The translations under genes were made by a program, and so were the position numbers. Shown one piece after another: positions 16,765 to 24,963 of a stretch of 34,801 nt of DNA; the stretch's first letter is position 1, and the number at the start of each line of letters is the position of its first letter. The notes beneath the pieces were generated by a model. That model saw nothing but the letters and a program-made list of their open reading frames with translations. It searched no databases and had not been told where the DNA came from. The stretch is from an uncultured Acidobacteriota bacterium (GTDB lineage Bacteria > Acidobacteriota > Terriglobia > Bryobacterales > Bryobacteraceae), in NCBI GenBank assembly GCA_902825945.1, contig CADECY010000088.1:5050-39850 (forward strand), written 5' to 3'.

Positions 16765-18006
16765 ATGATCACGCGCCGTGCCTTCGCATCCGCCGCGCTG
16801 GTTGCATCCGCCCGCTCTGCCGCGCCTCCGCGATTCGAGATCGATGTCCGGCAAGTGACACACGGGCCCGCGCACCACTTTTTCGGCTACATCGGACACG
16901 CCGGGAACGTACCCTGGAACGCAACGGGCCGCTACATCGCCGCACTCCGTACTTCGTTCCAGAACCGCATGCCGCGGGCGGGCGATGCGGCCGATGTCGT
17001 GCTGCTGGATACGCGGCGCGATTACGCCGTGACTCCGGTGGAACAATCGCGCGGCTGGAACTTCCAGCAGGGCACGATGTTCTACTGGAACCCGCAACGC
17101 ACCGATCGCGAGTTGATCTTCAACGATCGCGATCCGCGCACCAATCACGTGTTCGCGGTCTTGTTCGATGTCGAAAGCCGCCGGAGGGTTCGCGAGTTTC
17201 GACACGAAAAGACACCTTTCGGCAACAGCGGCGTGGCGCAACGCGGCGGACGCTTCTGCGGAATCAACTACGCTCGCATGGCGCGGCTGCGGCCGGTGAC
17301 CGGTTATCCGCAGAGCTTCGATTGGAATCCTGGCGAGATGGCGCCCGAGAACGACGGAATCTTCCTCGCCGATCTGCGCACCGGCAGCGAACGGCTGCTG
17401 ATTTCGTTCCGTGAAATGGTGGAGCGTCTCCGCGGCAAGCACCCCACCATCTCGAATCGTCCGCTGTTCATCAACCACACACTCTGGAGCCGGGACGACA
17501 GCCTCATCTATTTCTACGTGCGCGGAAACTTCGACACGCCGAACGACCGCACCAATGTGCCTTGCGTGATCAGGCCCGATGGCGCTGGGTTCACTCCGCT
17601 CACGGCTTTCATCGGCGGACATCCGGAGTGGGAGTCCGGCTCGCGGCTCATCGGCAGCGCGGATGGCAAGCAGGTGATCTACGACACCCGCGTGCATCGA
17701 ATCGTGGACTCGATCGGATCACCGGAGATTCTCCCCGATCCGGGAGCCGACGTCGCGCTCTCGCCCAGCGGAAAGATACTTGTCAATGGATACCGGAAAG
17801 GCAACGAGAACTTCTACGTGGTCTATCGCCGTTCCGATGGCGCGTGGGGACGCTCGCGAGGATTCCCACATCCCGGTCTGACCTCGGGGGACCTTCGCGT
17901 GGACGGGTCGCCCTGCTGGAATCGAAAGGGCGATCAATTCCTGTTTCCGGCCATCGCCTCCGATGGCACGAGGCAGATCTTCATCGCGTCGATTCGGGGG
18001 CTTTGA
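16765..18006 (+). CDS. Tat-type exported beta-propeller protein (TolB/WD40-like)
   Basis: A 413-residue protein starting 'MITRRAFASAALVASARSAA', a twin-arginine-like export signal. The rest is a run of beta-propeller blades of the TolB/PD40 style: 'MFYWNPQRTDRELIFND', 'LFINHTLWSRDDSLIYFY', 'SADGKQVIYDTRVHRI', 'ALSPSGKILVNGY', 'SPCWNRKGDQFLFPAIASDG'. It resembles the folds of oligogalacturonate lyase and other periplasmic sugar-acting propellers, but I cannot identify a catalytic residue set, so it may be only a binding protein. The ATG at 16765 follows GATAAT by 6 bases; the frame is open far upstream, but only antisense or off-frame to the GNAT gene. Its last 26 bases overlap the convergent DMP19-like gene. 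Confidence 0.75.
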   Translation: MITRRAFASAALVASARSAAPPRFEIDVRQVTHGPAHHFFGYIGHAGNVPWNATGRYIAALRTSFQNRMPRAGDAADVVLLDTRRDYAVTPVEQSRGWNFQQGTMFYWNPQRTDRELIFNDRDPRTNHVFAVLFDVESRRRVREFRHEKTPFGNSGVAQRGGRFCGINYARMARLRPVTGYPQSFDWNPGEMAPENDGIFLADLRTGSERLLISFREMVERLRGKHPTISNRPLFINHTLWSRDDSLIYFYVRGNFDTPNDRTNVPCVIRPDGAGFTPLTAFIGGHPEWESGSRLIGSADGKQVIYDTRVHRIVDSIGSPEILPDPGADVALSPSGKILVNGYRKGNENFYVVYRRSDGAWGRSRGFPHPGLTSGDLRVDGSPCWNRKGDQFLFPAIASDGTRQIFIASIRGL

Positions 18007-18610
18007 AGGGCCGGCGGACCACACGGGGAAGGCCGTGAGCCTTGGCGTGGTTCTCGATTCGCCCCACGAGATCGCACTGCTCCGAGGCGCCGACGAAACG
18101 GAGGCGGATCTGTTCGAGCGGTGCCGCGAGTTTCACCGCTTTCGCCTCCACCGCCTGCTTGCGAGCCTCCACGTCGTTCGGCACGGGGCTTCGCCCGAAC
18201 AACATGGCCTTGGCCACTTCGAACAAGGCTGAGCAGGCAACGGCGCCCAGACGCTCGAGGCCCCTTCCCGCCTCGATGCACTGTTCTCCTGTGCTGTTGA
18301 TGAAGTACCGAGGAAATCCGCCGTTGAAGACCTCGCCTTCCAATTGGCCCACCGAATAGCAGAGCCGCTGCGCGTCCGAGAGCGTCGCATATCCCTTCGC
18401 GGCTTCCTCCTCGACGAGCGGACGCCAGTAGTCCACACGCAGTTTCGCGGCATCGGCTCTGGCCCTGGCCTTTTCGGCCCGCTGCTGGGCCCGCGTAATT
18501 TCGGCGCGTCTGCCTTGTTTGCACGGCTCGCACCGGCCCCCGTTCCGCGCCGCCGTGCTGGCCAGTATCCAGGCACGGCACTCTGTACAGGCGACTTTCT
18601 CAGCGGGCAC
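17981..18610 (-). CDS. Zinc-ribbon plus DMP19/DUF4375-like protein
   Basis: A 209-residue cytosolic protein. Residues 8-30 hold a zinc-ribbon-like set of cysteines (Cys8, Cys11, Cys27, Cys30 in CxxC...CxxC spacing). A basic, Ala/Arg-rich coiled stretch ('RAEITRAQQRAEKARARADAAKLR') follows. Then comes a region like DMP19/DUF4375 ('LEGEVFNGGFPRYFINSTGEQ...GLERLGA'). DMP19 proteins are described as DNA mimics that bind a transcription factor; whether this one does so is unknown. The GTG at 18610 shares one base with the TAG of the upstream PQQ-type gene (TAGTG), implying translational coupling. Its tail overlaps the convergent beta-propeller gene by 26 bases. Family call is moderate; function is unknown. 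Confidence 0.62.
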   Translation of the reverse strand: MPAEKVACTECRAWILASTAARNGGRCEPCKQGRRAEITRAQQRAEKARARADAAKLRVDYWRPLVEEEAAKGYATLSDAQRLCYSVGQLEGEVFNGGFPRYFINSTGEQCIEAGRGLERLGAVACSALFEVAKAMLFGRSPVPNDVEARKQAVEAKAVKLAAPLEQIRLRFVGASEQCDLVGRIENHAKAHGLPRVVRRPFKAPESTR

Positions 18611-19866
18611 TACTTCTTCCCGATGCAGTAAAGGCTGTCGTCGGTGCGCAGGAAGATCTGACCGCGCGAGATCGCGGGTGAGGCGAGAGTCCGCTCGCCG
18701 AGACTGTTCTTCGCCACGACGTGCTTCTCCCGGCCCGCCTTGAGCACGAAGGTGTCGCCTTCTTCGTTGACCAGGTAGATGTACCCGTTCGCCGCCACGG
18801 GCGACGCGCTGAACAGACTTCCGAGGCGCTCGCGCCAAAGGGTCTCTCCGTTCGCCGCGTCCACCACGGAAGCGATTCCGCGTTCGTTCGCCAGGTAGAG
18901 GAGCCCGTCATAGTAGGTGAGCGATGATACGTAGGGGCCGCCCGTATTGACTTCCCACTCGATCTTTCCGCCAGGACGGACCGCGAGGTACGGACTACTC
19001 GTATAGCCGCGATTCAGATAGAGCACGCCGTTGTGGTACACCGGTGTCGGCACCGGGACCTTCACCTCTCCGCCCGCGTGCCACAGCACTTTTCCGTTCG
19101 CCGGATCGAGTCCCTCGAGGCGATTCGTCGAGTTGACGATCAACTGATCCTGACCGCCAGCTTGGATCACGAATGGCGTGGTGTAGGAGCGGCGATCCTT
19201 GCCCCGTTCGGATCGCCAGAGTTACTTGCCCGTGCGCCGGTCGACCGCGACGAGAAAGGCACCGGGCGGATGTTCACACAACAGGAACAGCGAATCGTGG
19301 TGCAGCGTGGGTGAGCTGCCGTGTCCCCACAACACATCGAACGGCGCCACGTCTCGCCCGAGATGTTTGCGCCACTGCAGCTTCCCGTCGAAATCGAGCA
19401 CCACGAGTTGTCCCGTGCCGAACCAGGCGTAAACGCGCTCGCCGTCGGTGACGCAACTCGGACTGGCGAGGTTGTGCTTCACATGCACCGGCTGGAGCGC
19501 ACCCTCGGCCTCGAACCGGTAGTCCCAACGCAGCTTGCCAGTGCGGCGATCGAATGCCTGCACGGAGAACTTCACCTGCTTGCTCTCACCGGTCCGCTTG
19601 GCCACGACGGCGTTCTCAAAGTCGCGGCTGCGGCCCTCGAACGGGCCGTCGCCGATTTGCGATGTGACGAAGACGTGATCAGCCCAGATCACCGGAGTGG
19701 AGGTGCCCAAGCCCGCCACCGGTGACTTCCACGCAATGTTTTCGGTGGCGCTCCAACGAATCGGCAGGTTCTTTTCGGGCGAGATCCCGTCGCCGGCCGG
19801 ACCGCGCCACTGGGGCCAGTCCGATGCGAGGCACAGGCACGGGATGAACAGGAAGGCGAGCCGCAT
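18610..19866 (-). pseudogene. PQQ-type beta-propeller protein interrupted by one in-frame TAA
   Basis: A secreted PQQ-like beta-propeller protein that would be 418 codons long but has a stop (TAA, 19222-19224) in the middle. The first part (214 residues) has a signal peptide 'MRLAFLFIPCLCLA', then 'DWPQWRGPAGDGISPEKNLP', the opening typical of this family, and blades ending 'LVAVDRRTGK'. The second part continues in the same frame ('LWRSERGKDRRSYTTPFV', then 'GLDPANGKVLWHAGG', 'VVDAANGETLWRERLG') to a normal end. In this family 'GKxLW' usually has a residue such as Gln or Val at the stop position, so a CAA to TAA change would explain it. There is no frameshift. This may be real decay, readthrough or a sequencing error. 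The upstream -10-like TAGTAT is 8 bases before the ATG. Confidence 0.85.
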
Positions 19867-19874
19867 GTTCGAGG

Positions 19875-19880
19875 ATACTA
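19875..19880 (-). promoter_or_regulatory. -10-like TAGTAT for the PQQ-type gene
   Basis: TAGTAT on the minus strand lies 8 bases before the ATG at 19866, again predicting a leaderless transcript. No good -35 is visible. Confidence 0.38.
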
Positions 19881-20227
19881 CGCGGAATTTCGTACGTGTG
19901 CCGGTGTGCTGACGGTCGCCGAAGACTGGTGCCCAAGGCGGTCCGGTTCGATTCGCATCCGTCGAACGGCCTTTGGCGAGGGAGGGGACGATCACGGTGG
20001 CCGCGATGACCTCAACGCGGTTGAGCTTCCACCCCGCGGCGTCGTGAATGGAGCGATCCATTTTCTCGTCCCACCAGTGTGGGACATCCTCGAGTCACAC
20101 CAGCAAGCGGCGCCAAGTAGACACCGATGGGCGAGATCAGCTGAGCGAAGCTCGCGGTCCTGGGCCGTTCTCGGGACCGGTGGCCGCCGGGCCGCCGGTC
20201 ACTTTTCGAATGCCGTCAACGAGCCGC
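19881..20227. other. Intergenic 347 bases, possible gene relic
   Basis: No intact gene. On the minus strand an open stretch reads 'DEKMDRSIHDAAGWKLNR' and 'VEVIAATVIVPSLAKG' (20066-19974), which looks protein-like but lacks a plausible start, a recognised family or an end that is independent of the PQQ-type gene frame. It may be the remains of a gene or chance. No repeats, hairpins or RNA genes were recognised. Confidence 0.3.
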
Positions 20228-20233
20228 TATAAT
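20228..20233 (+). promoter_or_regulatory. Perfect -10 TATAAT before the beta-helix gene
   Basis: TATAAT with 12 bases to the ATG at 20246, so the leader would be about 5 bases. A weak TTCGAA (20205-20210) sits 17 bases upstream in the -35 position. This is the best -10 match in the window. Confidence 0.5.
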
Positions 20234-20245
20234 CGAGGCTCCGCC

Positions 20246-22183
20246 ATGCGATTCCCTGCTCTTCTCCTCGTTTTCGCTTCAGGCCTCGCCGCCCAGAACT
20301 CCGCCAAGCCCGGCCGTTTCCACGTCGAACATCCGACGCTGCTGAATCTCGGATTCGAGTGGCTGATCGAGGGTGACGCCAACCGGAACGCGACGGTCGA
20401 GGTGCGATTCCGCAAGTCCGGCACAACGGCGTGGCGTACGGGCCTGCCGCTGCTTCGTATTGGCGGGGAACACGTCTATCGGACCCGCGAGAGCATGACC
20501 TATACCGTGCCCGAAGGGTTCGCCGGCAGCATCCTGAATCTCGAACCGGGCACCAGCTACGAGTGTGAGTTCACGATGAGGGATCCCGACGGCGTGATCG
20601 GCCAATCCGTGCAACGGGCTGCGGTCGCGACGCGGTCGGAACCCAGGTCCCATAGCGGCGGGCGTGTGCTGCACGTCTATCCGCCCGATCACGAAGGTCC
20701 GAAGGAGCAGCCCGCCTTCACCGGACTCAAACAAGCCTACTACGGGCTTGGCACGGGCGACTGGACCTCGGTCCGCATGAAGAAGGCGCAGCCCGGCGAC
20801 ACGATTCTGGTTCACGCGGGTCTCTATCGCTCCGAGCGCCTCAACTACGTCGATCCATTGAGCGCACCGTTCACCGGTTCCTGGTCCCTCTCGCTGAAGG
20901 GGACGGCGGAGAAGCCGATCACGATCAAAGGCGCTGGCGACGGAGAGGCGATCTTCGATGGCGCGGGCAACCACAAGCTGTTCGACGTGGTAGCGAGCGA
21001 GCACCACATCTTCGAGGGACTGACGTTCCGCAACACCGAAGTGGCGATTTTCGCCGGTGAGAAAGAGGTTTTGGGAGCGGTGGCGCTCACGGTGCGCAAC
21101 TGCCGTTTCGAGGATGTCGGCGCGGGCGTCTGGACCGAGAATGCCGGATCACGCGACTTCTACATCGCAGACAATCTCTTTCTCGGCCGCGAGGATCAGA
21201 TGCGGCTAATCGGCTGGAATCAGGCGGGCATGCGGACCGCAGGCATCTATCCCTCGCATCAATTGCGGAGCTTTTTCGCCATAAAGGTCTATGGCCCCGG
21301 ACACGTGATCGCGCACAATGCCGTGGCGTACTTCCATGACGCGATCTGCATCTCGACCTACGGGCCGCCGGACTCCGATCCCGAGCGGCGCGCCTCGGCG
21401 ATCGACATCTACAACAACGACATCCATCTTTCGAACGATGATTTCGTCGAGTCGGATGGCGGAACGCACAACATCCGGGTGTTTGAGAATCGCGGCGTGA
21501 ACGCGGCGCACAACGGCTACAGCGCGCAGCCGATGTTCGGTGGTCCGGTGTATTTCTATCGCAATATCCTCTACCACGTGCCGGCGGGTGGGGCGTTCAA
21601 GTTCAGCGCGAAACCGGCGGGGATCTACGCGTTTCACAACACGCTGATCGGCGAGCAGACCGCGTCCGATCCATATTCGAACACGCACTTCCGCAACAAT
21701 CTCTTTCTCGGGCGCGACACGCCGAACCGCGGAATCATGACGTGGGCCAACGGGACGTCGAACTACTCGAGCGACCACAACGGATACCGGCCGAATCGTG
21801 GCGCGGCGAAGCAGTACTCGTGGCTGGCACCTGTCGCGGGCAAAGATGTCTATGAACCGAAGGAGTCTGACTGGCGCCACTTTGCGACTCTCGCCGAGAT
21901 GAGCCGCGCGACCGGACAGGAGACGCACGGAATCGAGGTCGATTTCGACATCTTCGAGAATCTGGCTCCACCCGATCCGGCGCGGCGGCATCGCGTCTAC
22001 CACTCGATGGACCTGAACTTTCGGTTGAAGCCCGGCGGCAAGGCGATCGACGCCGGGACCCCGCTGCCGACGGTGAATGACGGATTCACGGGCAAGGCTC
22101 CCGATCTGGGCGCACTGGAACTCGGGCAGCCCGAACCCCACTACGGTCCGAGATGGATCACGTGGAAGCCGTTTTATCGTTGA
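20246..22183 (+). CDS. Secreted right-handed parallel beta-helix protein (polysaccharide-lyase-like fold)
   Basis: A 645-residue secreted protein with signal peptide 'MRFPALLLVFASGLAAQ'. Residues about 25-130 look like a fibronectin-III-like sandwich ('ATVEVRFRKSGTTAWR', 'LNLEPGTSYECEFTMRDPDG'). From about 165 to 520 it reads as a right-handed parallel beta-helix: 'AQPGDTILVHAGLYRSE', 'KPITIKGAGDGEAIFDGAG', 'HHIFEGLTFRNTE', 'LTVRNCRFEDVGAG', 'IDIYNNDIHLSNDDFVESDGG', 'FHNTLIGEQ'. 'GKAIDAGTPLP' and 'APDLGALELG' near the end are a typical closing motif of this family. Such proteins bind or cleave polysaccharide; the activity cannot be fixed. The ATG at 20246 was chosen because it starts the signal peptide and follows TATAAT; the frame is open upstream to 20048 without support. 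Confidence 0.85.
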   Translation: MRFPALLLVFASGLAAQNSAKPGRFHVEHPTLLNLGFEWLIEGDANRNATVEVRFRKSGTTAWRTGLPLLRIGGEHVYRTRESMTYTVPEGFAGSILNLEPGTSYECEFTMRDPDGVIGQSVQRAAVATRSEPRSHSGGRVLHVYPPDHEGPKEQPAFTGLKQAYYGLGTGDWTSVRMKKAQPGDTILVHAGLYRSERLNYVDPLSAPFTGSWSLSLKGTAEKPITIKGAGDGEAIFDGAGNHKLFDVVASEHHIFEGLTFRNTEVAIFAGEKEVLGAVALTVRNCRFEDVGAGVWTENAGSRDFYIADNLFLGREDQMRLIGWNQAGMRTAGIYPSHQLRSFFAIKVYGPGHVIAHNAVAYFHDAICISTYGPPDSDPERRASAIDIYNNDIHLSNDDFVESDGGTHNIRVFENRGVNAAHNGYSAQPMFGGPVYFYRNILYHVPAGGAFKFSAKPAGIYAFHNTLIGEQTASDPYSNTHFRNNLFLGRDTPNRGIMTWANGTSNYSSDHNGYRPNRGAAKQYSWLAPVAGKDVYEPKESDWRHFATLAEMSRATGQETHGIEVDFDIFENLAPPDPARRHRVYHSMDLNFRLKPGGKAIDAGTPLPTVNDGFTGKAPDLGALELGQPEPHYGPRWITWKPFYR

Positions 22184-22207
22184 GGACGGGAAAGAGGCGT
22201 TCTCGTT

Positions 22208-22213
22208 TAGAAT
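22208..22213 (+). promoter_or_regulatory. -10-like TAGAAT before the aminotransferase
   Basis: TAGAAT lies 8 bases before the ATG at 22222. The intervening AAAGGG is too close to the ATG (2 bases) to work as a normal Shine-Dalgarno sequence, which favours a leaderless transcript. Confidence 0.42.
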
Positions 22214-22221
22214 GAAAGGGA

Positions 22222-23400
22222 ATGCCCCTTTCGAACGAAGAATATTACCGGATCCAGAAACTCCCTCCTTACGTTTTCGCCGTCGTCAACGAGATGAAGG
22301 CCAAGCTGCGCGCGGGCCAGCAGGACGTGATCGACTTCGGCATGGGGAATCCGGACGGGGCTACTCCGCGGCCGATCGTCAACAAGATGATCGAAGCCGC
22401 TCGCGACAAGCGCAACCACCGTTATTCAATGTCCCGCGGACTTCCGAACCTGCGCCTGGAGGTGACCAAGCGCTACAAGCGCAACTACGGCGTCGAGATT
22501 GACCCCGAAACCGAGTGCATCGCCACCATCGGCGCGAAGGACGCGCTGGCGCACCTGCTGTTCGCCGTGATCGGGCCCGGCGACGCGGTGGCATCTCCCA
22601 ACCCTACCTACCCGATTCACCAGTACGGCGTCATCATGGCCGAGGGCCACGCCTGTATGCTTCCGATGAATGACCCGGCGACTTTCCTGCAGGCCCTCCA
22701 CGATCTGTACAAGCGCAAGCCGCCCAAGATGGTGCTGATCTCGTTTCCGCACAATCCGACCACGTGCACGGTGGATCTCGATTTCATGAAGGAGATCGTG
22801 CGGCTGGCGCATCAGCACGGCACGATGGTCGTGCATGACTTCGCGTATGCCGACATCTGCTTCGACGGCTATCAGGCGCCGAGTATCTTACAAGTAGAAG
22901 GGGCCAAGGAAGTGGCGGTCGAGATCTTCTCGATGTCGAAGAGCTACAACATGGCCGGCTGGCGCATGGGATTCTGCCTCGGCAATCCGAAAATGATCAA
23001 GGCTCTGGCGCGCATCAAGAGCTACCTCGACTACGGAATCTTTCAGCCCCTGCAGATCGCGGGCATCATCGCGTTGCGCGAATGCGAGGAGGAGACCCAC
23101 AAGATCCGCGACGTCTATTTGAAGCGGAGGAATGTCCTGGTGGAAGGACTGAATCGCGCGGGCTGGCCAGTGGAAGCTCCCAAAGGTTCGATGTTCCTGT
23201 GGGCACCGATCCCCGAGCGGTTCCGCGAAATGGGCTGCCTCGAGTTCTCCAAACGCCTGCTTTCCGACGCCTTGGTGGCCGTGTCACCCGGAATCGGTTT
23301 CGGGCCGATGGGCGAGGGTCACGTACGATTTGCATTTATCGAGAACGAACACCGTACCCGTCAGGCGGTCCGGTGCATCAAACAGTTCTTGAAGGCATGA
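22222..23400 (+). CDS. alaC: PLP-dependent aminotransferase, AlaC-like (alanine/glutamate-pyruvate)
   Basis: A 392-residue fold-type I aminotransferase, predicted to interconvert pyruvate plus glutamate with alanine plus 2-oxoglutarate in the cytosol. It matches what I remember of E. coli AlaC along its whole length: 'LPPYVFAVVNEMKAK', 'IDFGMGNPDGATP', 'YSMSRGLPNLR', 'PNPTYPIHQYG', 'FPHNPTT', 'VVHDFAYADICFDGY', 'FSMSKSYNMAGWRMGF' with the PLP Lys240, 'PKGSMFLWAPIPE' and 'SPGIGFGPMGEGHVRFAFIEN'. It looks complete. The start ATG at 22222 follows TAGAAT by 8 bases. The next gene's ATG overlaps its stop (ATGA), so a small outer-membrane protein is translationally coupled to it. The specific substrate is inferred from similarity. 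Confidence 0.9.
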   Translation: MPLSNEEYYRIQKLPPYVFAVVNEMKAKLRAGQQDVIDFGMGNPDGATPRPIVNKMIEAARDKRNHRYSMSRGLPNLRLEVTKRYKRNYGVEIDPETECIATIGAKDALAHLLFAVIGPGDAVASPNPTYPIHQYGVIMAEGHACMLPMNDPATFLQALHDLYKRKPPKMVLISFPHNPTTCTVDLDFMKEIVRLAHQHGTMVVHDFAYADICFDGYQAPSILQVEGAKEVAVEIFSMSKSYNMAGWRMGFCLGNPKMIKALARIKSYLDYGIFQPLQIAGIIALRECEEETHKIRDVYLKRRNVLVEGLNRAGWPVEAPKGSMFLWAPIPERFREMGCLEFSKRLLSDALVAVSPGIGFGPMGEGHVRFAFIENEHRTRQAVRCIKQFLKA

Positions 23401-23978
23401 TTCGATACCTGGCCGCCGCACTCGCCGCTCCGCTGCTCCTGCAAGCCGATGCATTGTCGGTTGGCGTGCGCGGCGGCGTTCCTCTCTCCGACGCCTTTAC
23501 GACCGAAACCCGCAACGCGATCTCGACGCGGTCCATCCCGAACCGTTACACGTTCGGACCCACGTTCGAGGTCCGTCTGCCGGGGTCGTTGGGCGTGTCG
23601 TTCGACATGCTCTACCGAAGGCTGAGCTATGAACAGACAGGGGGAATCGCAGTCGTGAAGAGGAACGGCGGGCAGTGGGATTTCCCGCTGATGCTGCGCT
23701 ACCGGTTCGGACGCGGAAACTTACGCCCGTTCGCGGGCGGAGGGTTGAACTTCACACGCATCTCGTCCGAACTCGTCACCAACCCCACGCAGTTCGTGCG
23801 AAAGACGAGCAACGGGCTCGCGTTCGGGGCGGGAGTCGAGTTGAAAGTGCCGCTGATCCGGATCAGTCCGGAGTTGCGCTACACCCATCGTGGCAACGAT
23901 AGCTTTCGCGACGCGCTGACCGGGCTGATCAAGACCAACGCGAATCAGATCGATTTTCTGGTCGGCATTACGTTCTGA
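23397..23978 (+). CDS. Small outer-membrane beta-barrel protein
   Basis: A 193-residue protein with signal peptide 'MIRYLAAALAAPLLLQADA' and alternating amphipathic strands: 'LSVGVRGGVPLSDAF', 'YTFGPTFEVRLPGSLGVSFDMLYRRLSYEQ', 'WDFPLMLRYRFG', 'LRPFAGGGLNFTRI', 'GLAFGAGVELKVPLIRISPELRYTHRG'. It ends in an aromatic residue ('IDFLVGITF'), the usual signal for barrel insertion. It fits the 8-stranded OmpA/OmpX-like barrels. The ATG at 23397 overlaps the aminotransferase stop by 4 bases; the longer frame from 23082 is a shadow of that gene. It ends in an 11-base overlap with the convergent methyltransferase-like gene. Function unknown. Confidence 0.82.
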   Translation: MIRYLAAALAAPLLLQADALSVGVRGGVPLSDAFTTETRNAISTRSIPNRYTFGPTFEVRLPGSLGVSFDMLYRRLSYEQTGGIAVVKRNGGQWDFPLMLRYRFGRGNLRPFAGGGLNFTRISSELVTNPTQFVRKTSNGLAFGAGVELKVPLIRISPELRYTHRGNDSFRDALTGLIKTNANQIDFLVGITF

Positions 23979-24963
23979 GGGCGAGCACGAGGGCTTCGAT
24001 CTCGGACCCCTTGTCGAGGCGCTCGATCAATTCGAAGCCGGAGTTCGTTCGCGTGAAGTAGCTGACTTCGTGATGCGGAGGATTCTGCCGAACGGTCCGG
24101 CCAACGATCCAGACTCCGCCCGGAATGAGGCTGCGCCACACCGCCCGCGCGCCTTCCGTCAGACGCTCAGGCGGGAAATAGGCGTTGTTGAAGATGTTCA
24201 TGGTGCGGATCACGTCGACGGGTTCGGGGAGCGAATCGAACGCCGAGTGCTGGCGGACGGTGAATCGCGGATCGGTGCGGGCCAGGTGTTCGGCTTCCGG
24301 ATGCGTGACCGAGATCTTGTTGAACTGGAACCGTCCCTGCGTGAGTTCGGCGCTCTTGGATTCAAGCCAGGCAGGCGGAATCCTCCACTCGGACCGCACT
24401 TTGGCGAACTTCGCGGCCGCCCGCTGACAGAGCCACCAATTCAAGGGCCGCCGGCGGGGTTCACCTGGGATCATCTGGATCACGAAGGGGCCGTTCAAGT
24501 ACTGCAGCGCCGCCCCGTTGGTTTCGATAATGAACGCATCGCCGCCGGGCAGAACGGCTTCGATCAGGAACAACGTCAGGTCAGACGCGGCGAGCCGCGC
24601 GTTGGGAAAGGCGGCGAACAAGGCCGGCGCCCACTCGGCGGAAGTGAGGCAATCCGATGCGGCCCAGTCTTCGACCATGAGCGGGGCCGAGGAATTGAAC
24701 CGCAACGCAAGGACGGCGATCGTCTTCGGGTCCAGGTTCTCGAAGCGCTTGCGGAAAGTCGTGCGATAGATGCCCGAACTCAGTTCGAGATCGCGCATGA
24801 TGTGCTCGAAGGCGGCCACCTCCGGCACCGAGGGCGGCATCGAGACTCGCAGCAAGCGGCAGGAAGCCCGGCCGGAATTGAGATCGTGAGCCAACCGCTG
24901 GAAGAAACCGGAAGGCGGTTCCGGGTGGAAGTCCTCCAACCGGCGTACGCCGAACTTGATCAT
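23968..24963 (-). CDS. Methyltransferase-like protein (SAM fold, substrate unknown)
   Basis: A 331-residue soluble protein. The central part looks like a class I SAM fold: 'LMVEDWAASDCLTSAEWAPALFAAFPNARLAASDLTLFLIEA' would place a motif I equivalent (acidic residue then small residues) followed by a second acidic strand. Later 'VDVIRTMNIFNNAYFPPERLTEGARAVWRSLIPGGVWIVGRTV' is the typical motif IV to VI region with the 'LIPGGVWIVG' strand. The glycine-rich loop is weak ('DWAASDC'), so cofactor binding is not certain. The first ~60 residues add a helical extension. No signal peptide. It is divergent from the phosphatase gene 63 bases away and tail-overlaps the barrel gene by 11 bases. Confidence 0.65.
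   Translation of the reverse strand: MIKFGVRRLEDFHPEPPSGFFQRLAHDLNSGRASCRLLRVSMPPSVPEVAAFEHIMRDLELSSGIYRTTFRKRFENLDPKTIAVLALRFNSSAPLMVEDWAASDCLTSAEWAPALFAAFPNARLAASDLTLFLIEAVLPGGDAFIIETNGAALQYLNGPFVIQMIPGEPRRRPLNWWLCQRAAAKFAKVRSEWRIPPAWLESKSAELTQGRFQFNKISVTHPEAEHLARTDPRFTVRQHSAFDSLPEPVDVIRTMNIFNNAYFPPERLTEGARAVWRSLIPGGVWIVGRTVRQNPPHHEVSYFTRTNSGFELIERLDKGSEIEALVLALRT

Noticed and set aside
15843..16772. Minus-strand open frame of 309 codons opposite the GNAT gene
   Set aside because: The plus-strand frame has the acetyl-CoA loop; the antisense translation is a shadow.
18610..19170. Separate 186-codon gene (start at 19170) instead of part of an interrupted gene
   Set aside because: It begins inside the propeller with no signal peptide or ribosome binding site, and the 17 codons between it and the TAA at 19222 continue the propeller in the same frame.
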